Below are positions 11,466 to 25,529 of a DNA stretch of 64,000 nt, piece after piece; position 1 is the stretch's first letter; every line of letters starts with the position of its first letter. Position numbers and translations under genes: made by a program. This stretch comes from Lamellibrachia columna (Eukaryota > Annelida > Polychaeta > Sabellida > Siboglinidae), in assembly GCA_963662155.1 (NCBI GenBank), contig OY759261.1, positions 41,276,056 to 41,340,055 of the forward strand. The letters are read 5' to 3'. The notes beneath the pieces were generated by a model. It searched no databases, was not told where the DNA came from, and saw nothing but the letters and a program-made list of their open reading frames with translations.

Positions 11466-11507
11466 GACAAGTTGTGGGCCTTGATTCCCGTTTGACTGGA
11501 ACTGAAG
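11466..11507 (+). CDS. Coiled-coil mini-exon B4
   Basis: Phase 1-1, tag acceptor, donor gtaagt. Peptide GQVVGLDSRLTGTE (Val at residue 4, as in B1). Confidence 0.75.
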
Positions 11508-12056
11508 GTAAGTCAACCAGTCTCTTGCAGAATTTCAGTCAATACTTTTGTAATATTTTGAAGGTATTGCATTACAAAATGGTAAAGTATTACAGGCTTA
11601 TTAGTTGCAGTATAAAACTTCTACAGTTGATGTATGTGTGAATTGGTGGTGGAAAAAAAACAGGCCAAACAAATCTGTAATACTGAATTTAAGAAACCCA
11701 CGTCAGTGCAATAACCTGAATAGAAATACAGCCAAATCAAAGCTGCAACAGTTATTGTCTTAAGAAACAGCTTTAATGTGCTGGTATTACTTCAACTAAA
11801 CTTTCAAACAAATTCTATAAATTGTGTGACACTATTACCCAGTTTTTTATATTGATTACTTTACTATTTACTATAGGGACTGTTACCATTCTGGTTGCTT
11901 TTTCTTCTTTTACAGCCTGATCGTGTAGATTTAATTACATTGGTTTTATGACAACCATGACAACGATAAATATATTTAATTAACGAGATTGATTGACCCC
12001 TTTGTAATGTTCATATGTATCTGACTGACACTAATGCAAAAGCTTATTTGTTTCAG

Positions 12057-12098
12057 GGAACGTTCTGAACCTAGATTCCAGATTGACTGGTGCCGAAG
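12057..12098 (+). CDS. Coiled-coil mini-exon C4
   Basis: Phase 1-1, acceptor tttcag, donor gtaggtc. Peptide GNVLNLDSRLTGAE with a silent gcc for Ala13. Confidence 0.75.
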
Positions 12099-12879
12099 GT
12101 AGGTCAACAACTCCATATCTGAAGTTAAGTCAATGGTTTTATGTTATTTGTAGGTATTATGCTTTCAGACATAACTAAATGGTAAATCAATATATCCTAG
12201 CTGTAAGTACATGAACAAGATGATTGATCACAGCAAATTTATGTCCATTTTGCAATATTTAAGAAATACATCAAACACTTTGATATGGAGTACGTGATAT
12301 GGTAATGACTAGGCATTATGAGTGTGTGCTAGTTGTTTTTACCAAATATTTAGTTATAACAGGTTTATTAATTATAATATGTCTCTACTCTGCGTGAATT
12401 GGTGGTGAAACTAACCACGCCACGCAAATATGTAATAAAAAATTTAAGTAACCCATATGAGTGCATTATCATGGTTAGAAATAGCTCAAATAACATCTTT
12501 TGGCAACATGTTCATTTGTTTCAATACATCGAAGACATAGCTACAACAGTTGTTGTCATTTAATGTGTTGGTATTACTAGAGCTAAAACTTTGTAACAAA
12601 TGATATAAATTGCCTGGGACTATCATCCAGTTCCATTTACCACTCACAGAAATTTAAATCATTGATTTGCTAGATTTGTGTTCTTGGAACCACCTATACA
12701 GTCTTTACCCTGAGGATTTTAGTTTCTTCTTATATCACCTGATTGCCTCAATATAATTGCAACGGTTTCATAGCAAACAGGATTTAACTAAGCATATTTT
12801 ATTAGAAAGACTGATTAGCTCACTAAGTATAGGATTCAGCTTTTGATTGACACTGATAGAAAATGCATCTTTCTTTCAG

Positions 12880-12921
12880 GAAACGTTCAGGGCCTTGATT
12901 CCCGATTGACTGGTGCAGTAG
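12880..12921 (+). CDS. Coiled-coil mini-exon A5
   Basis: Phase 1-1, base-identical to A2; peptide GNVQGLDSRLTGAV. Acceptor tttctttcag, donor gtaagt. Confidence 0.75.
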
Positions 12922-13990
12922 GTAAGTCATCAACTCCATTGCAGAAATTCAGTCAATTATTTGATATTATATTGAAGGAATTACGTTTCTAAGTAATTAA
13001 CATATAACATGAATACCGGAGTCGACCTATTAAGCGTACATGCCCTAATTAGTATGCAGTCCCTTTTTAATCAGCAGGATCCATAATTATTGTAAGTTGA
13101 CTAGTGTAGAACAACCGAGAAGTGTCGCCATCTGGTGTTAAGTTGTTGCAACCGCTTTTCAATAGTTCTACATTTGTCACCAAATGACACCACTAGTGTT
13201 AAACAGCTACCTTATTGTCTACAGAAACACATTTTATTGTACACTTATGAGAACAGATTCCTTGATATTTTTTCATTGCCCAATTATTTTTCCAGCGTAC
13301 TGTAAGCTTATTAGGTTGAATACAGTATGTATTGAATCTACGTATGTTCACAACCTGTAAAGTCACAGGAAACTTCTGCCCATTTTGGAGTAATTAAAAA
13401 ATTCAACAACTACTTTTCGGAGTACGCGACTAACACTGGTATTACTTCACATTACTTTCTGCTGTAAAGAAATTATCCAACTGTGATGTAATTCAGAATC
13501 ATTACTGTTGCTACTTTTCTTGTTGGTGTCTGTGTGAATTGGTTGTGAAACTAATCACACCATGCCAATCTGTAATACAGAACTTAAGAACGGCCATCCC
13601 ATCCCACTGGAATGCACCTTCTGTTTAGAAATAACTTTAATAGCGTCTCCTTTGACAACATGGTCATTTGTTTCTTTACAACGAAGACTCCCATGCAACA
13701 GCTGTTGATGTAAATGACGTGTCAATATCCTCTTTCATCATTTTATCAGTTAGACGATTGAAATCGTTGAATGGTAGCATTATGTTTCTGTTCTTGTCAC
13801 CATAATTATTGGCTGTATCTGGCATGGCAACAATACCTTGTTATAAAACTTCATGGTGTGATGTAATTGTATCAGTTTGTTAACAGCCAGGTTGCAGCAA
13901 AATACACTGTTATTACTGATTCCTATGGATCCATTAAATAATGTCCATGTACATTTGATTGACAATGATACAAATCATCTTTTTTTTTAG

Positions 13991-14032
13991 GACAAGTTGC
14001 GGGCCTTGATTCCCGTTTGACTGGAACTGAAG
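13991..14032 (+). CDS. Coiled-coil mini-exon B5
   Basis: Phase 1-1, preceded by a long T run and tag; donor gtaagt. Peptide GQVAGLDSRLTGTE; odd-unit intron variant follows. Confidence 0.75.
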
Positions 14033-14580
14033 GTAAGTCAACCAGTCTCTTGCAAAAGATAATTCAATACTTTTGTAATATTTTGAAGGTATCGCATTAC
14101 AAAATGGTAAAGTATTACAGGCTTATTAGTTGCAGTATAAAACTTCTATAGTTGATGTATGTGTGAATTGGTGGTGCAAAAAAAACACGCCAAACAAATG
14201 TGTAATACTGAATTTAAGAAACCCACGTTAGTGCAATAACCTGAATAGAAATACAGCCAAATCAAAGCTGCCACAGTTATTGTCTTAAGAAACAGCTTTA
14301 ATGTGCTGTTATTACTTCAACTAAACTTTCAAACAAATTCTATAAATTGTGTGACACTATTACCCAGTTTATCCATTGATTACTTTACTATTTACTATAG
14401 GGACTGTTACCATTCTGGTTGCTTTTTCTTCTTTTACAGCCTGATCGTGTAGATTTAATTACATCGGTTTTATGACAACCATGACAACGATAAATATATT
14501 TAATTAACGAGATTGATTGACCCCTTTGTAATGTTCATATGTATCTGACTGACACTAATGCAAAAGCTTATTTGTTTCAG

Positions 14581-14622
14581 GGAACGTTCTGAACCTAGAT
14601 TCCAGATTGACTGGTGCCGAAG
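14581..14622 (+). CDS. Coiled-coil mini-exon C5
   Basis: Phase 1-1, acceptor tttgtttcag, donor gtaggtc. Peptide GNVLNLDSRLTGAE, gcc for Ala13. Confidence 0.75.
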
Positions 14623-15405
14623 GTAGGTCAACAACTCCATATCTGAAGTTAAGTCAATGGTTTTATGTTATTTGTAGGTATTATGCTTTCAGACATAACT
14701 AAATGGTAAATCAATATATCCTAGCTGTAAGTACATGAACAAGATGATTGATCACAGCAAATTTATGTCCATTTTGCAATATTTAAGAAATACATCAAAC
14801 ACTTTGATATGGAGTACGTGATATGGTAATGACTAGGCATTATGAGTGTGTGCTAGTTGTTTTTACCAAATATTTAGTTATAAAAGGTTTATTAATTATA
14901 ATATGTCTCTACTCTGCGTGAATTGGTGGTGAAACTAACCACGCCACGCAAATATGTAATAAAAAATTTAAGTAACCCATATGAGTGCATTATCATGGTT
15001 AGAAATAGCTCAAATAACATCTTTTGGCAACATGTTCATTTGTTTCAATACATCGAAGACATAGCTACAACAGTTGTTGTCATTTAATGTGTTGGTATTA
15101 CTAGAGCTAAAACTTTGTAACAAATGGTATAAATTGCCTGGGACTATCATCCAGTTGTTCCATTTACCACTCATAGAAATTTAAATCATTGATTTGCTAG
15201 ATTTGTGTTCTTGGAACCACCTATACAGTCTTTACCCTGAGGATTTTAGTTTCTTCTTATATCGCCTGATTGCCTCAATATAATTGCAACGGTTTCATAG
15301 CAAACAGGATTTAACTAAGCATATTTTATTAGAAAGACTGATTGGCTCACTAAGTAAAGGATTCAGTTTTGATTGACACTGATAGAAAATGCATCTTTCT
15401 TTCAG

Positions 15406-15447
15406 GAAACGTTCAGGGCCTTGATTCCCGATTGACTGGTGCAGTAG
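15406..15447 (+). CDS. Coiled-coil mini-exon A6
   Basis: Phase 1-1, base-identical to A2; peptide GNVQGLDSRLTGAV; donor gtaagt. Confidence 0.75.
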
Positions 15448-16514
15448 GTAAGTCATCAACTCCATTGCAGAAATTCAGTCAATTATTTGATATTATATTG
15501 AAGGAATTTCGTTTCTAAGTAATTAACATATAACATGAATATCGGAGTCGACCTATTAAGCATACATGCCCTAATTAGTATGCAGTCCCTTTTTAATCAG
15601 CAGGATCCATAATTATTGTAAGTTGACTAGTGTAGAACAACCGAGAAGTGTCGCCATCTGGTGTTAAGTTGTTGCAACCGCTTTTCAATAGTTCTACATT
15701 TGTCACCAAATGACACCACTAGTGTTAAACAGCTACCTTATTGTCTACAGAAACACATTTTATTGTACACTTATGAGAACAGATTCCTTGATATTTTTTC
15801 ATTGCCCAATTATTTTTCCAGCGTACTGTAGGCTTATTAGGTTGAATACAGTATGTGTTGATTCTATGTATGTTCACAACCTGTAAAGTCACAGGAAACT
15901 TCTGCCCATTTTGGAGTAATTAAAAAATTCAACAACTACTTTTCGGAGTACGCGACTAACACTGGTATTACTTCACATTACTTTCTGCTGTAAAGAAATT
16001 ATCCAACTGTGATGTAATTCAGAATCATTACTGTTGCTACTTTTCTTGTTGGTGTCTGTGTGAATTGGTTATGAAACTAATCACACCATGCCAATCTGTA
16101 ATACAGAACTTAAGAACGGCCATCCCATCCCACTGGAATGCACCTTCTGTTTAGAAATAACTTTAATAGCGTCTCCTTTGACAACATGGTCATTTGTTTC
16201 TTTACAACGAAGACTCCCATGCAACAGCTGTTGATGTAAATGACGTGTCAATATCCTCTTTCATCATTTTATCAGTTAGACGATTGAAATCGTTGAATGG
16301 TAGCATTATGTTTCTGTTCTTGTCACCATAATTATTGGCTGTATCTGGCATGGCAACAATACCTTGTTATAAAACTTCATGGTGTGATGTAATTGTATCA
16401 GTTTGTTAACAGCCAGGTTGCAGCAAAATACACTGTTATTACTGATTCCTATGGATCCATTAAATAATGTCCATGTGCATTTGATTGACAATGATACAAA
16501 TCATCTTTTTTTAG

Positions 16515-16556
16515 GACAAGTTGTGGGCCTTGATTCCCGTTTGACTGGAACTGAAG
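16515..16556 (+). CDS. Coiled-coil mini-exon B6
   Basis: Phase 1-1, tag acceptor, donor gtaagt. Peptide GQVVGLDSRLTGTE (Val variant). Confidence 0.75.
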
Positions 16557-17102
16557 GTAAGTCAACCAGTCTCTTGCAGAAGTTCAGTCAATACTTTTGT
16601 AATATTTTGAAGGTATTGCATTACAAAATGGTAAAGTATTACAGGCTTATTAGTTGCAGTATAAAACTTCTACAGTTGATGTATGTGTGAATTGGTGGTG
16701 AAAAAAACCCGCCAAACAAATCTGTAATACTGAATTTAAGAAACCCACGTCAGTGCAATAACCTGAATAGAAATACAGCCAATACAAAGCTGCCACAGTT
16801 ATTGTCTTAAGAAACAGCTTTAATGTGCTGGTATTACTTCAACTAAACTTTCAAACAAATTCTATAAATTGTGTGACACTATTACCCAGTTTTACCATTG
16901 ATTACTTTACTATTTACTATAGGGACTGTTACCATTCTGGTTGCTTTTTCTTCTTTTACAGCCTGATCGTGTAGATTTAATTACATCGGTTTTATGACAA
17001 CCATGACAACGATAAATATATTTAATTAACGAGATTGATTGACCCCTTTGTAATGTTCATATGTATCTGACTGACACTAATGCAAAAGCTTATTTGTTTC
17101 AG

Positions 17103-17144
17103 GGAACGTTCTGAACCTAGATTCCAGATTGACTGGTGCTGAAG
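17103..17144 (+). CDS. Coiled-coil mini-exon C6
   Basis: Phase 1-1, acceptor tttgtttcag, donor gtaggtc. Peptide GNVLNLDSRLTGAE, gct for Ala13. Confidence 0.75.
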
Positions 17145-17925
17145 GTAGGTCAACAACTCCATATCTGAAGTTAAGTCAATGGTTTTATGTTATTTGTAGG
17201 TATTATGCTTTCAGACATAACTAAATGGTAAATCAATATATCCTAGTTGTAAGTACATGAACAAGATGATTGATCACAGCAAATTTATGTCCATTTTGCA
17301 ATATTTAAGAAATACATCAAACACTTTGATATGGAGTACGTGATATGGTAATGACTAGGCATTATGAGTGTGTGCTAGTTGTTTTTACCAAATATTTAGT
17401 TATAACAGGTTTATTAATTATATTATCTCTCTAGTCTGCGTGAATTGGTGGTGAAACTAACCACGCCACGCAAATATGTAATAAAAAATTTAAGTAACCC
17501 ATATGAGTGCATTATCATGGTTAGAAATAGCTCAAATAACATCTTTTGGCAACATGTTCATTTGTTTCAATACATCGAAGACATAGCTACAACAGTTGTT
17601 GTCATTTAATGTGTTGGTATTACTAGAGCTAAAACTTTGTAACAAATGATATAAATTGCCTGGGACTATCATCCAGTTCCATTTACCACTCACAGAAATT
17701 TAAATCATTGATTTGCTAGATTTGTGTTCTTGGAACCACCTATACAGTCTTTACCCTGAGGATTTTAGTTTCTTCTTATATCGCCTGATTGCCTCAATAT
17801 AATTGCAACGGTTTCATAGCAAACAGGATTTAACTAAGCATATTTTATTAGAAAGACTGATTAGCTCACTAAGTATAGGATTCAGCTTTTGATTGACACT
17901 GATAGAAAATGCATCTTTCTTTCAG

Positions 17926-17967
17926 GAAACGTTCAGGGCCTTGATTCCCGATTGACTGGTGCAGTAG
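17926..17967 (+). CDS. Coiled-coil mini-exon A7
   Basis: Phase 1-1, base-identical to A2; peptide GNVQGLDSRLTGAV; donor gtaagt. Confidence 0.75.
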
Positions 17968-19033
17968 GTAAGTCATCAACTCCATTGCAGAAATTCAGTC
18001 AATTATTTGATATTATATTGAAGGAATTACGTTTCTAAGTAATTAACATATAACATGAATACCGGAGTCGACCTATTAAGCGTACATGCCCTAATTAGTA
18101 TGCAGTCCCTTTTTAATCAGCAGGATCCATAATTATTGTAAGTTGACTAGTGTAGAACAACCGAGAAGTGTCGCCATCTGGTGTTAAGTTGTTGCAACCG
18201 CTTTTCAATAGTTCTACATTTGTCACCAAATGACAAAACTAGTGTTAAACAGCTACCTTATTGTCTACAGAAACACATTTTATTGTACACTTATGAGAAC
18301 AGATTCCTTGATATTTTTTCATTGCCCAATTATTTTTCCAGCGTACTGTAAGCTTATTAGGTTGAATACAGTATGTATTGAATCTACGTATGTTCACAAC
18401 CTGTAAAGTCACAGGAAACTTCTGCCCATTTTGGAGTAATTAAAAAATTCAACAACTACTTTTCGGAGTACGCGACTAACACTGGTATTACTTCACATTA
18501 CTTTCTGCTGTAAAGAAATTATCCAACTGTGATGTAATTCAGAATCATTACTGTTGCTACTTTTCTTGTTGGTGTCTGTGTGAATTGGTTGTGAAACTAA
18601 TCACACCATGCCAATCTGTAATACAGAACTTAAGAACGGCCATCCCATCCCACTGGAATGCAACTTCTGTTTAGAAATAACTTTAATAGCGTCTCCTTTG
18701 ACAACATGGTCATTTGTTTCTTTACAACGAAGACTCCCATGCAACAGCTGTTGATGTAAATGACGTGTCAATATCCTCTTTCATCATATTATCAGTTAGA
18801 CGATTGAAATCGTTGAATGGTAGCATTATGTTTCTGTTCTTGTCACCATAATTATGTGCTGTATCTGCCATGGCAACAATACCTTGTTATAAAACTTGGT
18901 GTGATGTAATTGTATCAGTTTGTTAACAACCAGGTTGCAGCAAAATACACTGTTATTACTGATTGCTATGGATCCATTAAATAATGTCCATGTACATTTG
19001 ATTGACAATGATACAAATCATCTTTTTTTTTAG

Positions 19034-19075
19034 GACAAGTTGCGGGCCTTGATTCCCGTTTGACTGGAACTGAAG
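19034..19075 (+). CDS. Coiled-coil mini-exon B7
   Basis: Phase 1-1, tag acceptor, donor gtaagt. Peptide GQVAGLDSRLTGTE; odd-unit intron variant follows. Confidence 0.75.
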
Positions 19076-19620
19076 GTAAGTCAACCAGTCTCTTGCAAAA
19101 GATAATTCAATACTTTTGTAATATTTTGAAGGTATCGCATTACAAAATGGTAAAGTATTACAGGCTTATTAGTTGCAGTATAAAACTTCTACAGTTGATG
19201 TATGTGTGAATTGGTGGTGAAAAAAACACACCAAACAAATCTGTAATATTGAATTTAAGAAACCCACGTCAGTGCAATAACCTGAATAGAAATACAGCCA
19301 ATACAAAGCTGCCACAGTTATTGTCTTAAGAAACAGCTTTAATGTGCTGGTATTACTTCAACTAAACTTTCAAACAAATTCTATAAATTGTGTGACACTA
19401 TTACCCAGTTTTACCATTGATTACTTTACTATTTACTATAGGGACTGTTACCATTCTGTTGCTTTTTCTTCTTTTACAGCCTGGTCGTGTAGATTTAATT
19501 ACATCGGTTTTATGACAACCATGACAACGATAAATATATTTAATTAACGAGATTGATTGACCCCTTTGTGATGTTCATATGTATCTGACTGACACTAATG
19601 CAAAAGCTTATTTGTTTCAG

Positions 19621-19662
19621 GGAACGTTCTGAACCTAGATTCCAGATTGACTGGTGCCGAAG
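19621..19662 (+). CDS. Coiled-coil mini-exon C7
   Basis: Phase 1-1, acceptor tttgtttcag, donor gtaggtg. Peptide GNVLNLDSRLTGAE, gcc for Ala13. Confidence 0.75.
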
Positions 19663-20443
19663 GTAGGTGAACAACTCCATATCTGAAGTTAAGTCAATGG
19701 TTTTATGTTATTTGTAGGTATTATGCTTTCAGACATAACTAAATGGTAAATCAATATATCCTAGCTGTAAGTGCATCAACAAGTTGATTGATCACAGCAA
19801 ATTTATGTCCATTTTGCAATATTTAAGAAATACATCAAACACTTTGATTTGGAGTAGGTGATCTGGTAATGACTAGGCATTATGAGTGTGTGCTAGTTGT
19901 TTTTACCAAATATTTAGGTATAACAGGTTTATTAATTATAACATCTCTCTAGTCTGCGTGAATTGGTGGTGAAACTAACCACGCGACGCAAGTATGTAAT
20001 ACAGAATTTAAGTAACCCACATGAGTGCATTATCATGGTTAGAAATAGCTCAAATAACATCTTTTGGCAACATGTTCATTTGTTTCAATACATCGAAGAC
20101 ATAGCTACAACAGTTGTTGTCATTTAATGTGTTGGTATTATTAGAGCTAAAACTTTGTAACAAATGATATAAATTGCCTGGGACTATCATCCAGTTCCAT
20201 TTACCACTTATAGTAATTTAAATCATTGATTTGCTAGATTTGTGTTCTTGGAACCACCTATACAGTCTTTACCCTGAGGATTTTAGTTTCTTCTTATATC
20301 GCCTGATTGCCTCAATATAATTGCAACGGTTTCATAGCAAACAGGATTTAACTAAGCATATTTTATTAGAAAGACTGATTAGCTCACTAAGTATAGGATT
20401 CAGCTTTTGATTGACACTGATAGAAAATGCATCTTTCTTTCAG

Positions 20444-20485
20444 GAAACGTTCAGGGCCTTGATTCCCGATTGACTGGTGCAGTAG
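20444..20485 (+). CDS. Coiled-coil mini-exon A8
   Basis: Phase 1-1, base-identical to A2; peptide GNVQGLDSRLTGAV; donor gtaagt. Confidence 0.75.
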
Positions 20486-21552
20486 GTAAGTCATCAACTC
20501 CATTGGAGAAATTCAGTCAATTATTTGATATTATATTGAAGGAATTACGTTTCTAAGTAATTAACATATAACATGAATACCGGAGTCGACCTATTAAGCG
20601 TACATGCCCTAATTAGTATGCAGTCCCTTTTTAATCAGCATGATCCATAATTATTTTAAGTTGACTAGTGTAGAACAACTGAGAAGTGTCGCCATCTGGT
20701 GTTAAGTTGTTGCAACCGCTTTTCAATAGTTCTACATTTGTCACCAAATGACAAAACTAGTGTTAAACAGCTACCTTATAATCTACAGAAACACATTTTA
20801 TTGTACACTTATGAGAACAGATTCCACGATATTTTTTCATTGCCCAGTTATTTTTCCAGCGTACTGTAGGCTTATTAGGTTGAATACAGTATGTGTTGAT
20901 TCTATGTATGTTCACAACCTGTAAAGTCACAGGAAACTTCTGCCCATTTTGGAGTAATTAAAAAATTCAACAACTACTTTTCGGAGTATGCGACTAACAC
21001 TGGTATTACTTCACATTACTTCCTGCTTTGAAGAAATTATACAACTGTGATGTAATTCAGAATCATTACTGTTGCTACTTTTCTAGTTGGTGTCTTTGTA
21101 AATTGGTTGTGAAACTAATCACACCATGCCAATCTGTAATACAGAACTTAAGAACGGCCATCCCATCCCACTGGAATGCAACTTCTGTTTAGAAATAACT
21201 TTAATAGCGTCTCCTTTGACAACATGGTCATTTGTTTCTTTACAACGAAGACTCCCATGCAACAGCTGTTGATGTAAATGACGTGTCAATATCCTCTTTC
21301 ATCATTTTATCAGTTAGACGATTGAAATCGTTGAATGGTAGCATTATGTTTCTGTTCTTGTCACCATAATTATGGGCTGTATCTGGCATGGCAACAATAC
21401 TTTGTTATAAAACTTCATGGTGTGATGTAATTGTATTAGTTTGTTAACAGCCAGGTTGCAGCAAAATACACTGTTATTACTAATTCCTATGGATCCATTA
21501 AATAATGTCCATGTGCATTTGATTGACAATGATACAAATCATCTTTTTTTAG

Positions 21553-21594
21553 GACAAGTTGTGGGCCTTGATTCCCGTTTGACTGGAACTGAAG
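21553..21594 (+). CDS. Coiled-coil mini-exon B8
   Basis: Phase 1-1, tag acceptor, donor gtaagt. Peptide GQVVGLDSRLTGTE (Val variant). Confidence 0.75.
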
Positions 21595-22143
21595 GTAAGT
21601 CAACCAGTCTCTTGCAGAAGTTCAGTCAATACTTTTGTAATATTTTGAAGGTATTGCATTACAAAATGGTAAAGTATTACAGGCTTATTAGTTGCAGTAT
21701 AAAACTTCTACAGTTGATGTATGTGTGAATTGGTGGTGGAAAAAAAACACTCCAAACAAATGTGTAATACTGAATTTAAGAAACCCACGTTAGTGCAATA
21801 ACCTGAATAGAAATACAGCCAAATCAAAGCTGCCACAGTTATTGTCTTAAGAAACAGCTTTAATGTGCTGGTATTACTTCAACTAAACTTTCAAACAAAT
21901 TCTATAAATTGTGTGACACTATTACCCAGTTTTTTATATTGATTACTTTACTATTTACTATAGGGACTGTTACCATTCTGGTTGCTTTTTCTTCTTTTAC
22001 AGCCTGATCGTGTAGATTTAATTACATCGGTTTTATGACAACCATGACAACGATAAATATATTTAATTAACGAGATTGATTGACCCTTTTGTAATGTTCA
22101 TATGTATCTGACTGACACTAATGCAAAAGCTTATTTGTTTCAG

Positions 22144-22185
22144 GGAACGTTCTGAACCTAGATTCCAGATTGACTGGTGCCGAAG
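22144..22185 (+). CDS. Coiled-coil mini-exon C8
   Basis: Phase 1-1, acceptor tttgtttcag, donor gtaggtc. Peptide GNVLNLDSRLTGAE, gcc for Ala13. Confidence 0.75.
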
Positions 22186-22968
22186 GTAGGTCAACAACTC
22201 CATATCTGAAGTTAAGTCAATGGTTTTATGTTATTTGTAGGTATTATGCTTTCAGACATAACTAAATGGTAAATCAATATATTCTAGCTGTAAGTACATG
22301 AACAAGATGATTGATCACAGCAAATTTATGTCCATTTTGCAATATTTAAGAAATACATCAAACACTTTGATTTGGAGTACGTGATATGGTAATGACTAGG
22401 CATTATGAGTGTGTGCTAGTTGTTTTTACCAAATATTTAGTTATAAAAGGTTTATTAATTATAATATGTCTCTACTCTGCGTGAATTGGTGGTGAAACTA
22501 ACCACGCCACGCAAATATGTAATAAAAAATTTAAGTAACCCACATGAGTGCATTATCATGGTTAGAAATAGCTCAAATAACATCTTTTGGCAACATGTTC
22601 ATTTGTTTCAATACATCGAAGACATAGCTACAACAGTTGTGGTCATTTAATGTGTTGGTATTACTAGAGCTAAAACTTTGTAACAAATGGTATAAATTGC
22701 CTGGGACTATCATCCAGTTGTTCCATTTACCACTCATAGAAATTTAAATCATTGATTTGCTAGATTTGTGTTCTTGGAACCACCTATACAGTCTTTACCC
22801 TGAGGATTTTAGTTTCTTCTTATATCGCCTGATTGCCTCAATATAATTGCAACGGTTTCATAGCAAACAGGATTTAACTAAGCATATTTTATTAGAAAGA
22901 CTGATTGGCTCACTAAGTAAAGGATTCAGTTTTGATTGACACTGATAGAAAATGCATCTTTCTTTCAG

Positions 22969-23010
22969 GAAACGTTCAGGGCCTTGATTCCCGATTGACT
23001 GGTGCAGTAG
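22969..23010 (+). CDS. Coiled-coil mini-exon A9
   Basis: Phase 1-1, base-identical to A2; peptide GNVQGLDSRLTGAV; donor gtaagt. Confidence 0.75.
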
Positions 23011-24075
23011 GTAAGTCATCAACTCCATTGCAGAAATTCAGTCAATTATTTGATATTATATTGAAGGAATTTCGTTTCTAAGTAATTAACATATAACATG
23101 AATATCGGAGTCGACCTATTAAGCATACATGCCCTAATTAGCATGCAGTCCCTTTTTAATCAGCAGTATCCATAATTATTGTAAGTTGACTAGTGTGGAA
23201 CAGCTGAGAAGTGTCGCCATCTGGTGTTAAGTTGTTGCAACCGCTTTTCAATAGTTCCACATTTGTCACCAAATGACACAACTAGTGTTAAACAGCTACC
23301 TTATAATCTACAGAAACACATTTTATTGTACACTTATGAGAACAGATTCCTTGATATTTTTTCATTGCCCAATTATTTTTCCAGCGTACTGTAAGCTTAT
23401 TAGGTTGAATACAGTATGTATTGATTCTACGTATCACAATCTGTAAAGTCACAGGAAACTTCTGCCCATTTTGGAGTAATTGAAAAATTCAACAACTACT
23501 TTTCGGAGTACGCGACTAACACTGGTATTACTTCACATTACTTTCTGCTGTAAAGAAATTATCCAACTGTGATGTAATTCAGAATCATTACTGTTGCTAC
23601 TTTTCTTGTTGGTGTCTGTGTGAATTGGTTGTGAAACTAATCACACCATGCCAATCTGTAATACAGAACTTAAGAACGGCCATCCCATCCCACTGGAATG
23701 CACCTTCTGTTTAGAAATAACTTTAATAGCGTCTCCTTTGACAACATGGTCATTTGTTTCTTTACAACGAAGACTCCCATGCAACAGCTGTTGATGTAAA
23801 TGACGTGTCAATATCCTCTTTCATCATTTTATCAGTTAGACGATTGAAATCGTTGAATGGTAGCATTATGTTTCTGTTCTTTTCACCATAATTATTGGCT
23901 GTATCTGGCATGGCAACAATACCTTGTTATAAAACTTCATGGTGTGATGTAATTGTATCAGTTTGTTAACAGCCAAGTTGCAGCAAAATACACTGTTATT
24001 ACTGATTCCTATGGATCCATTAAATAATGTCCATGTGCATTTGATTGACAATGATACAAGTCATCTTTTTTTTAG

Positions 24076-24117
24076 GACAAGTTGCGGGCCTTGATTCCCG
24101 TTTGACTGGAACTGAAG
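24076..24117 (+). CDS. Coiled-coil mini-exon B9
   Basis: Phase 1-1, tag acceptor, donor gtaagt. Peptide GQVAGLDSRLTGTE; odd-unit intron variant follows. Confidence 0.75.
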
Positions 24118-24661
24118 GTAAGTCAATCAATCTCTTGCAAAAGATAATTCAATACTTTTGTAATATTTTGAAGGTATTGCATTACAAAATGGTAAAGTAT
24201 TACAGGCTTATTAGTTGCAGTATAAAACTTCTACAGTTGATGTATGTGTGAATTGGTGGTGAAAAAACCCGCCAAACAAATCTGTAATACTGAATTTAAG
24301 AAACCCACGTCAGTGCAATAACCTGAATAGGAATACAGCCAATACAAAGCTGCCACAGTTATTGTCTTAAGAAACAGCTTTAATGTGCTGGTATTACTTC
24401 AACTAAACTTTCAAACAAATTCTATAAATTGTGTGACACTATTACCCAGTTTTACCATTGATTACTTTACTATTTACTATAGGGACTGTTACCATTCTGT
24501 TGCTTTTTCTTCTTTTACAGCCTGATCGTGTAGATTTAATTACATCGGTTTTATGACAACCATGACAACGATAAATATATTTAATTAACGAGATTGATTG
24601 ACCCCTTTGTAATGTTCATATGTATCTGACTGACAGTAATGCAAAAGCTTATTTGTTTCAG

Positions 24662-24703
24662 GGAACGTTCTGAACCTAGATTCCAGATTGACTGGTGCTG
24701 AAG
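24662..24703 (+). CDS. Coiled-coil mini-exon C9
   Basis: Phase 1-1, acceptor tttgtttcag, donor gtaggtg. Peptide GNVLNLDSRLTGAE, gct for Ala13. Confidence 0.75.
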
Positions 24704-25487
24704 GTAGGTGAACAACTCCATATCTGAAGTTAAGTCAATGGTTTTATGTTATTTGTAGGTATTATGCTTTCAGACATAACTAAATGGTAAATCAATATAT
24801 CCTAGCTGTAAGTACATGAACAAGATGATTGATCACAGCAAATTTATGTCCATTTTGCAATATTTAAGAAATACATCAAACACTTTGATATGGAGTACGT
24901 GATATGGTAATGACTAGGCATTATGAGTGTGTGCTAGTTGTTTTTACCAAATATTTAGTTATAACAGGTTTATTAATTATATTATCTCTCTAGTCTGCGT
25001 GAATTGGTGGTGAAACTAACCACGCCACGCAAATATGTAATAAAAAATTTAAGTAACCCATATGAGTGCATTATCATGGTTAGAAATAGCTCAAATAACA
25101 TCTTTTGGCAACATGTTCATTTGTTTCAATACATCGAAGACATAGCTACAACAGTTGTTGTCATTTAATGTGTTGGTATTACTAGAGCTAAAACTTTGTA
25201 ACAAATGGTATAAATTGCCTGGGACTATCATCCAGTTGTTCCATTTACCACTCACAGAAATTTAAATAATTGATTTGCTAGATTTGTGTTCTTGGAAACA
25301 CCTATACAGTCTTTACCCTGAGGATTTTAGTTTCTTCTTATATCGCCTGATTGCCTCAATATAATTGCAACGGTTTCATAGCAAACAAGATTTAACTAAG
25401 CATATTTTATTAGAAAGACTGATTGGCTCACTAAGTATAGGATTCAGCTTTTGATTGACACTGATAGAAAATGCATCTTTCTTTCAG

Positions 25488-25529
25488 GAAACGTTCAGGG
25501 CCTTGATTCCCGATTGACTGGTGCAGTAG
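25488..25529 (+). CDS. Coiled-coil mini-exon A10
   Basis: Phase 1-1, base-identical to A2; peptide GNVQGLDSRLTGAV; donor gtaagt. The following intron has a small deletion near 25575. Confidence 0.75.
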
